A stretch of 64,000 nt of DNA from Vandiemenella viatica (lineage: Eukaryota; Arthropoda; Insecta; Orthoptera; Morabidae): positions 176,646,935-176,710,934 of the forward strand of contig CM061921.1 in assembly GCA_031002005.1 (NCBI GenBank). The letters are read 5' to 3'. The translations under genes and the position numbers were made by a program. The notes under the pieces were generated by a model. It ran no database searches, had not been told where the DNA came from, and worked only from the letters and a program-made list of their open reading frames with translations. Below, one piece after another: positions 42,446 to 54,478 of this stretch (position 1 is its first letter; every line of letters starts with the position of its first letter).

Positions 42446-43530
42446 TACTATATCGTCTGCAAATCATATCGAACTGTACAACTTCCAACTATCTTTTATG
42501 TCATAGCTAAGAATGCTTATATGGCTTCTTCAATATATATTTCAAATAACAGTGGTTATAGTTAACATCCTTTTCTTACACCCTTTCCAACTTATGATTC
42601 CACTCTTTCTTTGCCAGTTAATGCTGTCTGGTTCTTGTTCAGGTGGTAGTCTTCTATTTTCAGCTTTCTTAGGATTGCAAATAATACATTCCAGTTTAAT
42701 TTATCATAGGCTTTTTTTTGTAAGTACTTTTGTTGTGTCTATACCTAGGGATTTTTCGATAATCAGTCTAAAACTTGGGATGGATTCTGGTGTGCCTTTT
42801 CGTTTGCTGAATCCAAACTGTTCTTCTAAAATATTTTCCTCTCCATCCAGTTGTAGATAATATAATTTATAATTTTAGAGGCATGGAAGAGGTTGTTTGA
42901 CATTCTGTGCTCCTCACATTCTGTGCTCTATGCTAAAGAATAGTTTTCTAAAAACCTTTTGGGATTGTTCCTGTTATATAAATTTAATTCATTAAATTTT
43001 ATAGGTAGTCTTTGATTTTATTTTTCTCCTAGAGTCTGTAACCTCTGCAAGAATTTCATCTGGCCCTGAAGCCTTTGTGTCTTAATACCGTCCGGGACCT
43101 TAACAAATTATTCTCAGTGTTGATGATCCTTCCACTTGATTCTCACTTTCAAGTAGCTCTGTATCTAGAAATCCTTGGTTCATTTCTTCTGTGTTTTCCT
43201 TCCAACAAAGTGCTACGTATATTCTTAAATTAAGACCGTGCCATCCTTATGCCATATGATGTTTAACAACTTCTTTCTTCTTTTGAATTATCTTCATACA
43301 TCGCTGAATTTTCTCACTGTTACTTTTCAGCATATGTTCACCTAGTTTTTGAACTTCTTTTCATACCATTCTTCCCTTACTTTCCTTGTTTCTCTCTTAA
43401 CGTTGTTCAGCAGTCATGCATATTCCTCTTGCATTGCACTTCATACATTCTTCCATTAACTCCAGTATATCTCCAATTATCAAAGGTTTTTATACTGTCA
43501 GGATGATGATACTTTGTATCAGATACTTGC
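42446..43530 (-). mobile_element. LINE (RTE/CFDP2-like) reverse transcriptase, 5' of the pogo-like insertion
   Basis: Minus strand from 43.1 kb down: GPDEILAEVTDSRRK, KGTPESIPSFRLIIEKSLGI, KKAYDKLNWNVLFAIL, GKGVRKGC, and FADDIV at 42452-42463. The order (connector, GxRxGxST, DxxKAFDxxxW, RQGC, FADD) is that of RTE-type RT. Frames shift often. The upstream 43.1-43.5 kb has only faint connector-like sequence. Confidence 0.68.
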
Positions 43531-45989
43531 CTGCTTATCTTATTCCCATTACAAAAAAATCAGCTGTATGTCGTAGCAGTTCTTATACAAACGACCACCC
43601 ACCCACCCAATTCTTACCTTTCAGCTCCAATAATGGGGAAAATATTTTATTGAAGTAACTGCATTTTATCTAAGTAATTATTATACCGTTTCCATTTGGA
43701 TTCAATCACATCCTTCCTTAAAACCAGCACTAAAAGATTTTTTTTAATACTTGATGTAAAAGCTTTGTCCTGCTGTCCATTACCAATACATAGATTTTTT
43801 TTCATCCCAGAATTGCCCGAGTAGCTTGTGCCTAGGAAATAAAACATACATATCTATATTAAAGCAAGCTTTCTTGGATTTTAGACCCCCCCCCCCCCTT
43901 TCCAGCTTAATCCATGATCTGTAATATATAATTAGCACAATGGTACTCTTTTTCTTCAGAGAAATACTTGCTCAGCCAATCCTTTTTCCCGCTCAACCTA
44001 CCTACAACTTTATTGGGTACAATATATGCAAAAATATTTTTAGTGCCTTCATAATTTTTTTATACATTGGCATTGTTTCCCAAAAATGTTTTGCTATGTA
44101 CAATTTTGTATCTGTTGTATCCTCTTTTTTTTTTTTTTCTTCTTGTTTACCACATTTTTATGCATTGAGCTTTTTATAACTTGGAACAAATATAATAGAA
44201 TGTAAAGGAAATGCTTTTCTCTTTGTTTTGGTATTGATGTAAATACATAATTTGGTAGTATGGTCTAAGATATAAAACCTTGCCTGTTAATTTTTTTTAC
44301 TATTTTGAACATTTGGTATACGTAGGCAGCAACGATTCTTTCTTGAAACTCATTAAATACAAATAGTCCCAATATCTTCTCCAAAAATTGTTATATTTTC
44401 TGGAGTTTTCTTCATTTAGTCAGTAGATTACTCTTAATTGTGCTTCCAGCCTGTTCATAAGTTTAAAAACTGTTTACTAAATCTGAAATTGGAAATGCAA
44501 TTCTTAAATCTTATTTATCCTCACACATCATTAATGGGTCAGTAAAAATATCGTGGTGTTTTATCCCAGTCTTTTTTTTCTGTTGCAGTATTTCTACCTT
44601 CTGCTTTGGTAAGTGGTGGTTTTACATATTCTGCGATTTGAATTAAATTGAACCCTTGGATTTAGGCAATTTCTGTCTTTGAGAAACTTTTATTGCAAAC
44701 ATATTTGAAAGCTCATAGTTTAAATATTTGTATGTGACAGGTTTTCCTACATTGGGGTGTTAAACATAAATCATCTCATGGTTGAAAATAATTATTAAGT
44801 TTCACTAAAAAAAACTTCTATTGCGAGTAAAACAAATGTATTACGTAATGCAGACAGGATTATGGCAAGTAATTATTTCCTTTATTTCAACATTTTTACT
44901 AAAAGAATAAGTTAAGATTGCTTCATCCTTTGCATTTACTTGCATTCATTTTCTGGGTATTATAACTTTTGGATCACAACAATTTTATGTTGAACTCGGC
45001 TTTTAAGACTTTTTCCCCTTTCCATCCTATTTCCTTAGCTGTCCTTTCTGTTAACTCTTCTCCCTAGTAAAGTCATTAATTTTCATCTGAGTTAAAACTT
45101 AACAGTTCGATTTTCATTGAAATAAGAATAGCATTAGTTCGCAAGAAATGACAATAGTTCAAAAGTTGTTTCTTTCTGTGATTTTTTTAAAAGCTTTCTT
45201 GCATAAAATTTAAATCTCACTGTGAGCTGAATACTTTGGTGATTATTACAACAGCTCTCCCTCTTCTCTCCCTTACATACTTGTAGGTGGAATATTCGAA
45301 AACCGAAGATGCTTCCACGATTCGAGACACGTGATTATTTTTATTTGCAGACTCCTGCTCGCAGTGAAGCGTTGTCATTTGGATAACGGGAGCCTAATCC
45401 AGCATACATCTGATGTGTCTGCAAATCTACAGTGATGGACGTTGAATGAAGACAATTTTTTTTAAAATTCGTGCACAGTTGTTTTGCGACCGCTGTTTTT
45501 GTGCTATAAAAGACTTTGTTACCTCTTTGAATTTAATACACTGCAAGATGGTTTGTGTATAATGCTTGAAACACAAATAAATAGTAAACTAAATACAAGT
45601 TACTTTTTAATCTTTTTGATTTCTGGTTAACGTATCAAACCTTAAAGCTCAGGTATGTAACACAAGTCTCTGTGATGGAATTGGTCTTATTTCATACACA
45701 GGATTGTTGAAATAAATCAGAAAATCTAATTTTTATATATTTATGCACTTTGGTCAGTAAACCCCTACGATGCACACTCTGAGCTCTTCACATATATCAT
45801 TGCACTGTGACTGCGTGGACAAAAACAAACCATATCGTGTACGATTTTTATTATTTTTATTTTCAGATACAGTGAATGAGATAAACATCCAGTGATCGAA
45901 CTCAAAAATTATAGTATATTATGATTGACAAAACCGCTCATATATAATAACAACAATGAGCAGGAAAATACTTTTTAACGCAATAAAAC

Positions 45990-46645
45990 TAACCCAACAC
46001 TTACCATAGATGAAGGTGGCTGGGAACGACGAACAAAAAAAAAGACCCACAAGAACCGCGCAAAATTTCGGCGTATAGCCTTATTCTTGCAAAAGTGAGA
46101 CACCGGCGGAGCCAGATGTGTACACAATGACAGCCGTCTGGTGAATGCCGGCACAGATGGTAGTGTAGGAGAGGGAGGGGGGGGGGCAGTGCAAATACTA
46201 GATCGATAATGTTGAAGATATATTATCTTTGAAAGTGATAGACCAACATAATAATTGCGTGACAGTATACATATAAATCATATTTTGAAAAACTTTAATT
46301 ACAAAAATAAAATAGAAGCAATATAAATAGTAGTGATAAGTGCTGGGTCTGATGGGAGGGATTTATTGGGGATTGAGGCCTGGAGGATGTCTGTTGTTCA
46401 GGGTATTCTAATAGGCTAATTCCCATCTACGTAGTTCAGAGGAGGTTGTGTTATCAAGGAAAACTCGGATCGCCCTAACTGAGGAACAGTTGTTACAATT
46501 ATTCAACTGGCATGTTTTGTCAGCTCCACCTGGTGTCTCACTATTTCAAGAATAAGGCTATACGCCGAAATATTGCGTGTTTCTTGTGTGTGTTCTTTTT
46601 TGTGTGTGTCGTTAGCAGCCGCCTTCATCTATTGTAATTGTTGGG
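45990..46645. mobile_element. Foldback element, about 124-bp arms and 408-bp loop
   Basis: Left arm 45990-46113 and right arm 46522-46645. Shared in both: ATAGATGAAGG, the run ATTTCGGCGTATAGCCTTAT with TCTTG, and GTGAGACACC. The outer end AACCCAACACTTACCATAGA matches the 21.0 kb foldback. The loop has a G-rich stretch (near 46165-46185) and no ORF of note. Confidence 0.88.
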
Positions 46646-46670
46646 ACATATTTCCCTATCCTTCCTTGGT

Positions 46671-46695
46671 TTATATATATATATATATATATATA
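46671..46695. repeat. (TA)n microsatellite
   Basis: About 12 TA units starting 26 bp after the foldback right arm. Confidence 0.93.
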
Positions 46696-48959
46696 AGCCA
46701 CATCTGCCTGGGGGTTCACACTTTTTTTATTTTTAATCCACTATCTTGTACTGCAGGATTGCACAGTACTGTTGTCAAAATATGATTGCTGCAAATTCAA
46801 ATTTCTGACTTTGATATACACATCATGTGAAGTGTGCTTGTCATTGTGCTTTAAAGAAAATAGAATATAATGTTGCCTCTGTATTGCTTGTTTCTGAACT
46901 TTCATGCAAAATTTTAATTTGACTCAAAAAGAGAACATTTGAAAAAACTTGGTGTAGGTAAACCAGTTTAAAAAAATAAAATAAAAAAATGGCAAGTGTT
47001 GATAGTAAAACAATTTTGGGCATTTCATTTTGGATTTATAATTTATTGTGGAGAAGTTAGTAAAATGAAATTGCTTCTATTCTATGTCCCCTCCCCCCCC
47101 TTTTTTTGATTTACAAAAGGTGTTACTTCTTCAGCAAATGATACAGTACATGTAGCATCATTTTATTTGATAATATTAGATTCAGGTGATCATGTTCACA
47201 TTATCTTCGAAATAATGAAATATGGGTATAAAATTTAATGAGAAATAATGCAGTATATTGTATTGGATACAACTGGGATACTCTGGTAGACATAGGCCAG
47301 AAAGTGATAGCTTAACTACGGTTATATTATCATCAAGCATAGGCTGATAATTTTCTGACCATACTTCAATTTGTAAAATAACTTCGTGCTGGAGACTACG
47401 TTCTCAATATTATCAGCCTATGGGAGCTTGTGTTGAAAACTGTGTATTAAACTGAGAATGTCTAGATATATTTGTGTACAGATGAAGGAATAAATCATGA
47501 TGAAACTGTAATCCACTTGCTTTGTTTACAATTGTGATGCAGTCATTGAGCTACATTTGATAACTTCAACCAGGACATTCATGCACCTGCAATCGATTGA
47601 CTGTCTTATGCTAACACTTTGTGATCAAACAATATAATCACATTTTACTTTAGATTATTTATTTCCATTGTTCAGACAATACTGTCATAGTGATGGGAAT
47701 TAATAATTTGTTTATACACTTTTCTGTCTTCATAGTATCATACTGACTATCCAAAGTTATTACTGCTGTGAGAGTGCACAATTATTATTTTTTTTCAGTT
47801 TTTCTCATCTATGTTTTTGTATTAGACATAAGCCTTGTTACGATCAACAAAGCCATTTGCTTGATGATTGCAAAGTTATGATGGTTGAATTAAAACTCCC
47901 GTTACTGGTTTCAGGCATACATAATTGATGACTATATAGTCAGTCAGTTTCTTTGAAGTTTCTTATGGTTTAAAATATATTATACTTCACTCATATTTAG
48001 ATATATGTTTGCTTATTCTGGCTTCAGTCTAGTGAAGTTTTTCTTTAACAAAGCAGAGGTGGAAAACATGAATTGTTGCTTTTTTCATGTAAACACTGTT
48101 GACTTTTGAATCTTTTATGTGATGGTATAGTTGAGTAAATAAAAATAATTTAATTTCTGCTGTGTTTAAATTATTTTACTATCATAAATCAGAGCTTGTG
48201 GGAGTGCATCCTGGTTGGCTGCTGCTGTAATCCCCCCTTGAAGTTTGTGAAGTATGAGATTTAGAACTGTGCACTGAATAAACAAGAGTGCCGTATCACA
48301 TTTTACTTCAATTATTTTATATTTAATTTTATGGAATACCTTGTCCAAAGTACATGAGATGCCCATTATTTTTGTGCTGAAGATTAGTCCCCATCTGTAT
48401 TTGAATTGATCCCAGAAAACTGTAACAACTTGGGTATGGTTGGGTCACAAGTGGACCTTTAATTGCCCCAGCCTGATTCAGCCTTAAAACTGAATGTTTG
48501 CATCGATTCAGAGAGTGTAAAAAAATCTTTAATTGTTAATGACAGTATGTCCAGTCAGGTTTTTTCTTTTTTTACTTTCAGCACTAATGCTGGTAAAATC
48601 GTTTCTGCTTGTGTAAATGCATCTCCAGGGAAAGTAAGGAACAAATAGCACGTGTTTGGATGGTTGCGACAGAAAAAATGCTGGTATAATTATTGGACAG
48701 TTATGGTCAGAAATTAACAAAAGGAAAATGTGAAAAGGCATGACACTTCTGTTTCATAGTATAAGTTTTCGGGAATCCCATGGTGGCATATTTGGCCACT
48801 GCATTGTCGAATTGTTAAACAATAACAATACATCAGTAAAACACTAATTCCATAAAATAAGATTTACAGTAAGTAGGAAATGTTTTGCAGCTGGATTCTC
48901 ATAGCTAACTAGAAGATATGGTTGAACTTCTCCAATAATTATATTCAATGATCTTTTTT

Positions 48960-49562
48960 TTCCCCACCAGGTTCATAACTGGTTATTAGTACCCTTTCAC
49001 CTGCTAATCCATTTATTTTAACAAGTGCTTTGTAACGTGCATCCTTCGTTCTATGCTTCATATATGCCACTCTTTTGTCTTTCTGTACAGTTCATTGTAG
49101 CCTTCATTAATAAATTCAATAATATTCTTATGTTAACTATTTCGTATTTTCATATTTAAAAATTATTTCATGAACTACTTCCTCGTCCATTATTTTTTAG
49201 GACATTTACTTCTTAGTTAATCAGTTGCCCTAATTTTCAGCATCCTTTATTGCACAAGTTTGTTTTTCTTCTTGTCTCCCACCATCCATCCTTCTTTACT
49301 TTCATGCAGTGGGGAGTTAAACATATAGTTCAGAAAGGTATGGGTTTGTTTTCGATTGTAATCCGTGTCTACTTTTTTTCCCCTTGCTCCAAACTTCATT
49401 TGAGGGCAGTATCATTACCGGCAGAAAATTTTTTCTCTAAAAGTTTTATGCCATACCCAAATTTTTCATTCATTTATGTAATTGCTTCCTTTGCATACAA
49501 GGTGAATATTTATGGATTGCAGGGTAACAGAATTCCATTTTTGATTCATGCTTGTCTTTGTT
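48960..49562 (-). mobile_element. LINE reverse transcriptase fragment, weak
   Basis: Minus, about 49.52-49.37 kb: LPCNP, IFTLYAKEAIT, MNEKFGYGIKLLEKKFSAGN with DTALK. This parallels the RT stretch LSPxLFNLYxExxIxE..GxxxxG..xxxLRYADDTAL. The following 49.25-48.96 kb has only faint RT C-terminal similarity. Stops are frequent. Confidence 0.4.
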
Positions 49563-49597
49563 GATTATTTACTTTTGCCAGATTGTTTTTCTAGATA

Positions 49598-50350
49598 ATG
49601 TAGAGCATTGATAATTCAAACTAATTGAGACAGGGTGGTTCAGATTTTTTATTTAATCGGATCTAAAATATACTACAATACAGTTTTTATTTTGCTTTTA
49701 AAGTTACATTAGGTACTTTATAATTTCATCAATTATATATATACCCTTGGCAATTATTTTCTTCTGCTTCATTTTGGAGATCTTCTTCTTTGCTGCTAAG
49801 AACCTCATTCTATTCTTTGAACCATCACATGAATCCATTTTTGATGCAAAATTCATTATGCTTTCCTTTTTCTTTTTAACATCTGATATGGCAGCCCCTC
49901 GAACACCATGAATTTTAGCTAAAGATGACCCACTTTCACTTCCAAAATTGCAAGCCTAGTTTCAATTTGCAAATACTTAGCTTCCTTTTAGAGGATGAAC
50001 TCAATGCCATTATATGTGTATAATGTTGGTACAAGATACTAAAGTCAACAGAACTCGCCAACACAGCAAAATGGAACTTATGCCTGCTTTAATCGTTTTG
50101 TTTTAAAAACATTGGGGTTGAACACTTTCAGATTAATAACAGAGGGACAGAGTCAACACAGAAGGTTTTAGAATTCGAAGAAACTCAAAACTACCAGTAC
50201 AACGTAAGAATTGTTTTTGTGTTGCAGCGACAGCAAACATTCTGCATCAGAGCAACTGTCTGATTCCTCACGAAGATATTTTGTGGCAATTAATACACAA
50301 GGTTTATTTTAAGTGGAATTCCTGGACATAACAAGTGGACAGGTGTACTG
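49598..50350 (-). mobile_element. Tigger/pogo-like element with transposase N-terminus (753 bp)
   Basis: TA on both sides (49596-49597, 50351-50352); right end inward CAGTACACCTGTCCACTTG. Minus strand at about 49950-49770 reads SESGSSLAKIHGVRGAAISD, VKKKKESIMNFASKMDS and GSKNRMRF. This matches the CENP-B-type helix-turn-helix at the start of Tigger transposases (SLAxxxGVxxxTVxDIKK...SK.DS..GSKxRK). The DDE domain is missing. It aligns with the 26388-26883 copy. Confidence 0.75.
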
Positions 50351-50396
50351 TACCATAAATAGAAACAAAATTGATGTGTCTATAAAATAGTGCACA

Positions 50397-50400
<4 letters not shown>

Positions 50401-50428
<28 letters not shown>
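50401..50428. repeat. Homopolymer run of A (about 27-28)
   Basis: A-run 50 bp after the Tigger-like element; no retroelement body with a matching end was recognised beside it on the + strand. Confidence 0.85.
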
Positions 50429-50679
50429 TGAAATTTTTGAGTCTATGCCCTTCTTCAGCAAAAGAACATGGCATGCACAAGGCACAGTGATGTAGAACTG
50501 AAAGTTTCATTGCTTCTTGTGAACAAAAATATTTACACATGTGTTCATCCCATTTTTAGTGACAGGTTTATTATTTGACACTGAACACTTTTACATATCA
50601 TCTTTTATAAACTCTATCTAGTTTACCATTATCAGTAGCTTTTTACAAATACAAAATTCCATTTATAAAATTTTCTTTT

Positions 50680-51332
50680 AATCAAAGGGCTGATGACACC
50701 ACTCTTTCAAAAGCCACACCAAACTGTCCCTCACTGTGGGTGCCTTTCCCTTTCTTGAAACGTGCAAGGATTTTCTGACCCACAAATGTGGCAGTTATGT
50801 TTATTCACACATCCTTATAAATGGAAATGCACCTTGTCACCTAAGATGATTTTTCTTGCAAATCCATCGTCCTCCTGTCGTCTTCTCAGAAACCAATCAA
50901 CAAAATGTCTCTTGTGATCGACCACTTTCAGGTGCTGTATTAACTGAATTTGGTAAGTGTGGTAATAGAGATCATATCAGAGAATTTGCTATACTGAAGA
51001 ATATCCTATTTCCAATTCTTGGAAATTGCGATGAACCAACTTCATTGGGCCAGCAGCCACATTAGCACAAACCACCTCAATGTTATGCAGCCAGAACAAG
51101 GACACCCAGAACTTTTCACATTCACTGTTGAACCTGTTTCACTGAACTTCACCAAAAGTCTGTGAACTGTCGATTCATTCGGTTCTTCATTATGCCAAAG
51201 AATTCCGCAAAGATGCCTCACAATTGCTGCATAATTTTCTCCATTCCAATAAAACATTTTGGTTGCTAGCACACACTGCACAATAGTAAACTCCTCCATG
51301 GGTAGACGTACAATGAAGCAGCAATAACTGAG
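50680..51332 (-). mobile_element. Transposase remnant with DUF4817-type helix-turn-helix
   Basis: Minus: MEEFTIVQCVLATKMFYWNG, YAAIVRHLCGILWHNEEPNE, STVHRLLVKFSETGSTVNVK (51302 to 51125), then further down DDGFARKIILGDKVHFHL and CVNKHNCH with GSENP. The first part is the N-terminal helix-turn-helix annotated as DUF4817. The second matches the first catalytic block (FSDEAHFHLNGYVNKQN.RIWGSENP), with the acidic residues partly lost (GDK for SDE). A SINE interrupts the 5' side at 51335. Inactive. Confidence 0.62.
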
Positions 51333-51564
51333 CTTTGTGGTGTAACGGTTAGCGTTCTGGCCTCGCATTTGGGAGGACGGCAGTTCGAATCCCCGTCCGG
51401 GCATCCAGATTTGGGTTTTCCATGGTTTCCCAAATCACTCCAGCCAAATGCCGGGATGCTTCCTTCAAAAGGCCATGGCCGAATTCCTTCCCATTCCTTG
51501 CCCCCCCCCCCCCCATCTTTTCCTGTCTCTAAAGACCTCGCTGTTAACAGACGTTAAACAGTTG
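51333..51564 (+). mobile_element. tRNA-derived SINE, full head, tail B form
   Basis: Head TTGTGGTGTAACGGTTAGCG (A box), GCAGTTCGAATCCCCG (B box), CATCCAGATTTGGGTTTTCC, AAATGCCGGGATGCTTCC, a C14 run, then CTAAAGACCTCGCTGTTAAC and AGACGTTAAACAGTTG. Tail as in the 26.9 kb copy, not the GATGAGGCATAAAG tail of the others. Confidence 0.9.
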
Positions 51565-51809
51565 AAATGCAGACTGCAGCACCAGTCGGAACATTTATGG
51601 ATACCACCCTGATACATAACAGTGAAACCAGCTGACAAATAACAATTTAGCACATGGTTAAAAACCGGCACCCTGTTTAATAAACATGTAATGTCATGCT
51701 AACGGTTAGATATATTTCGTGTTTGTGAGCAGACTTTTTTTGTGGAGTTCAGAGATTATGCCTTCATGTAATACTTGAAATGTTATTTTAGGTCCTTTCT
51801 TGTCTTATA

Positions 51810-51862
51810 ACCTCTAATGACCTCAACGTCGACAAGGCATAAAGTCAAAAGTAAAAAAATAA
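51810..51862 (+). mobile_element. SINE tail fragment (tail A form)
   Basis: CCTCTAATGACCTCAACGTC, GACAAGGCATAAAGTC and A-rich. Only the last 50 bp of the SINE; it abuts the broken end of a Tc1 element. Confidence 0.75.
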
Positions 51863-52689
51863 TAATTTAAAATTGATCATAGTATCCAAACTGATCCTAT
51901 ACCATACATAGTATGTGATGGTTTAAAATGTGTTCATATCCTTTCGTATTTAGAATTTTCTTAAGTGCAATAAGGAGACCCCACCCTAACCGTGAAAAAC
52001 ACTCTCATACCATAACACCACCTTCTCTGTTCTTCGTTGTTGGCATTACACATGATGGAAGGTAACATTCTCCAGACATTCATCAAACCCCAACCCTTCC
52101 ATCAGATTGTCACAGGGTATAGCATGATATATCACTCCAAATTACCCATTTGTAGCCTTCCACCGTCCTTTGGCGTCGCTCTTTATACCACCTCAAGCAT
52201 TGCTTAACATCGACTACAGAAATGTTTGGCTCATGATCTGCAGCTTCATCTTTGTCCCCATTTTTTTAACTGTTTATGCAGAGTCATTGTGTCGGCTGAA
52301 CAGTTGGAAATTTAGAACTCTCGAGCACTGGTTTCTTGTGATTTTTTTTTTTTTTTTTCCAACCACCCTTTGCAATGCTCAACAGTCCCTGCCCTACATT
52401 ATATGAGGTCTGCCTGGTATTGGTTATGGTTTCTCCTTCACATTTCCAATTCACAATCATGTCAATAATTGACTTGGCTACTTTAGATGGATTTAAATGT
52501 CTCTAATGTATTTGTTGCTCAGGTGACATCCAGTGACTAATCCACATTCAAAGTTACTGAGCTCTCCTAACTGACCCACTCTGCTGTTACTGCTTCGCTA
52601 CTGACACCACATTACTCCCTCCTTCCTTCTATAATGGCAGGTCCGCATGTCGTGACATATTACATAGAAGTACTTTTGATCGGATAGTG
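51863..52689 (-). mobile_element. Tc1-like transposon, 3'-truncated
   Basis: The right end ACTTTTGATCGGATAGTG (inward CACTATCCGATCAAAAGTAC) is followed by TA at 52690. Minus strand: the GTGTCAGTAGCGAAGCAGTA leader and GTCACTGGATGTCACCTGAG encode the helix-turn-helix start. Then AAGCGACGCC.. and a WSD-like first catalytic site at about 52130 (following Glu lost), then GTGTTTTTCACGGTTAGGGT. This is a Tc1 family I recognise from arthropods. About the last 40% is absent; the sequence ends in a SINE tail. Confidence 0.8.
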
Positions 52690-52953
52690 TAGTTTATATT
52701 TTTGATGAAATTCAAATGATCAAATTCACTATTTTTTATACCAAAATTTCCTACTGTATATTTTTCATATGCTGTAGTGTCCCAAATTCTTGTGATAATT
52801 AAACTTTTTCCCACCACTTGCATGCTGTAATTTTGTGATGTGTTGTTATTTCATCGTCTTCTTGTGAAATTTTCATGTATGCCCCAGGTTTGCACATAGA
52901 TTATGGTTTATTGTGATGGCATACTTGGATTGGCAGTAGATATAATCCTAGGC

Positions 52954-53121
52954 AGTTCCAGATCTAGAAAGGGGGGTGGGCAAATCGGAGGGCTTGGCCC
53001 CATGTGGCAACTTCAGGGGGGGGGGGGGTAGCACGTTGGGGGCTGTAAAAAAATGTTCGAAGGGGCAGCAATCTCATAGTTTTGCTCCGGCTTGGAAAAT
53101 TCCTGGATCTTCCACTGTCAT
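52954..53121. mobile_element. Small MITE (about 168 bp)
   Basis: Left CAGTTCCAGATCTAGAAAGG and right read inward CAGTGGAAGATCCAGGAATT are inverted ends of the CAGTGGCGGATCCAG type. Interior is G-rich (G12-G13 run at about 53018). A lone end of the same type lies near 18340. Superfamily not settled. Confidence 0.65.
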
Positions 53122-53924
53122 AGATACAGCTACGTACTGAAAAACTGCAAGTAATGTAAGAATTTTGTAGATTATTAGGAAAAAAAACTATTTTGATTTA
53201 GTATAAATATTATAATAAGTTCTTCTAAGGAGGCAAAAAAATAGGCACAGAGTTATCTTTGAATTCTGGATGTTACAAGAATGCAAAATTGGTATATATG
53301 TAGTTTCTCCTTCATGAAGAAAATGTGCATATTCATAATTTTCCTTTACATATTTGTACAGAACTGACATTTACCAGTACTGTGATGTTTAGATTGGTAC
53401 CAAAAAGTTATGTTACACAGGCAAGTAATGATTTAAGTGCTTAAATTGCATTTCTGACACATACACGAAGGTGGTCTAGAAAGGAATTATAGATGGTTAC
53501 GCTACCAGCTTATTTTGTATTTTTAAATTTTTAATATCTGTAACAAAACTACAGATCATTCTGTAAAATAACGTTTCTTTAACATGGCTGCTGAATCTAA
53601 AGATCTATGTGTGAGATGTTTTTTGAAGCAATGATAGAGATCACTGAATAAATAAATATTACCGTATTTGATGATGAATAAGTTAGTTAGTGAAATAGTT
53701 GAGATTAGCTAATTCAAAAGAATTTATTTTGTTTGAAGAATTGAAAAGTTTTGTGCAGTATGGCTTCCCTTCCTTTAACATGCTAACATTTGATAATAAA
53801 TACATGTATATGAAAACCTGTGGTAATTGTTGGAAGAAAGCATTTTAACAAGAAACGAAGCTGATATTGTTTTGTAGATTTATAAAAGTGAACGAGGTCT
53901 AGATTCACAATTACATGTCTGAAA

Positions 53925-54100
53925 TTCCAAATATTTCAACCACAAACTAGGTGGTCATCTTCATCAGAAGAAGAAATAATTACTCAGTCTTTCAGGATGT
54001 TAAAAGAATCTTACTAAATTATCATCAAACAGGTAAAACAATATCTGAAGTACAGAGTTACAATATTTCAAGCCATCTTCACGGGGGGAAATGAGATTAA
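53925..54100. repeat. Diverged foldback-like half units
   Basis: AAATATTTCAACCACAAACT, AGGTGGTCATCTTCATCAG and, 130 bp later, CAATATTTCAAGCCATCTTC, ACGGGG. The ATTTCAA...TCATCTTCATCAG pattern resembles the mid-arm motif of the foldback elements. Arm pairing is poor, so only a remnant is claimed. Confidence 0.4.
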
Positions 54101-54478
54101 AAAAAAAAAATACAAAGCTCACTAAAATGTTTTGGCCATGAAAAATTGATGAATTTTTTGCTGTGCTTGTTGGAACATCTACCATATTACCCAGGTTTGG
54201 CTCACTATGATTTTGCTTTGTCTTAAACCGTAACTGGCTAGTTAGTCATTCATCAAATTTAAAATTGACTACAATTGATGACTTTACTTAAAGTAAGTCC
54301 TAGGATTGGATAGTAATGTTTTTACATTACTTGAAAAATTGTATTGATGTTAAGGAAATTTGTGTTAGAAAGTACTTTTAAAATTATAACTACATTCTTT
54401 TCATGATTAGTTGAAAACTTTAACTTAAAAGCAGGAAGAGTTCACAACCATGTATGTGACAGGCTTCTGGAGTGCTAA

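Noticed and set aside
7938..51862. CRISPR array or other phage-type repeat system, because similar 30-40-bp blocks recur
   Set aside because: The recurring blocks are parts of dispersed SINEs with tRNA heads, poly(A) tails and variable spacing in eukaryotic introns.
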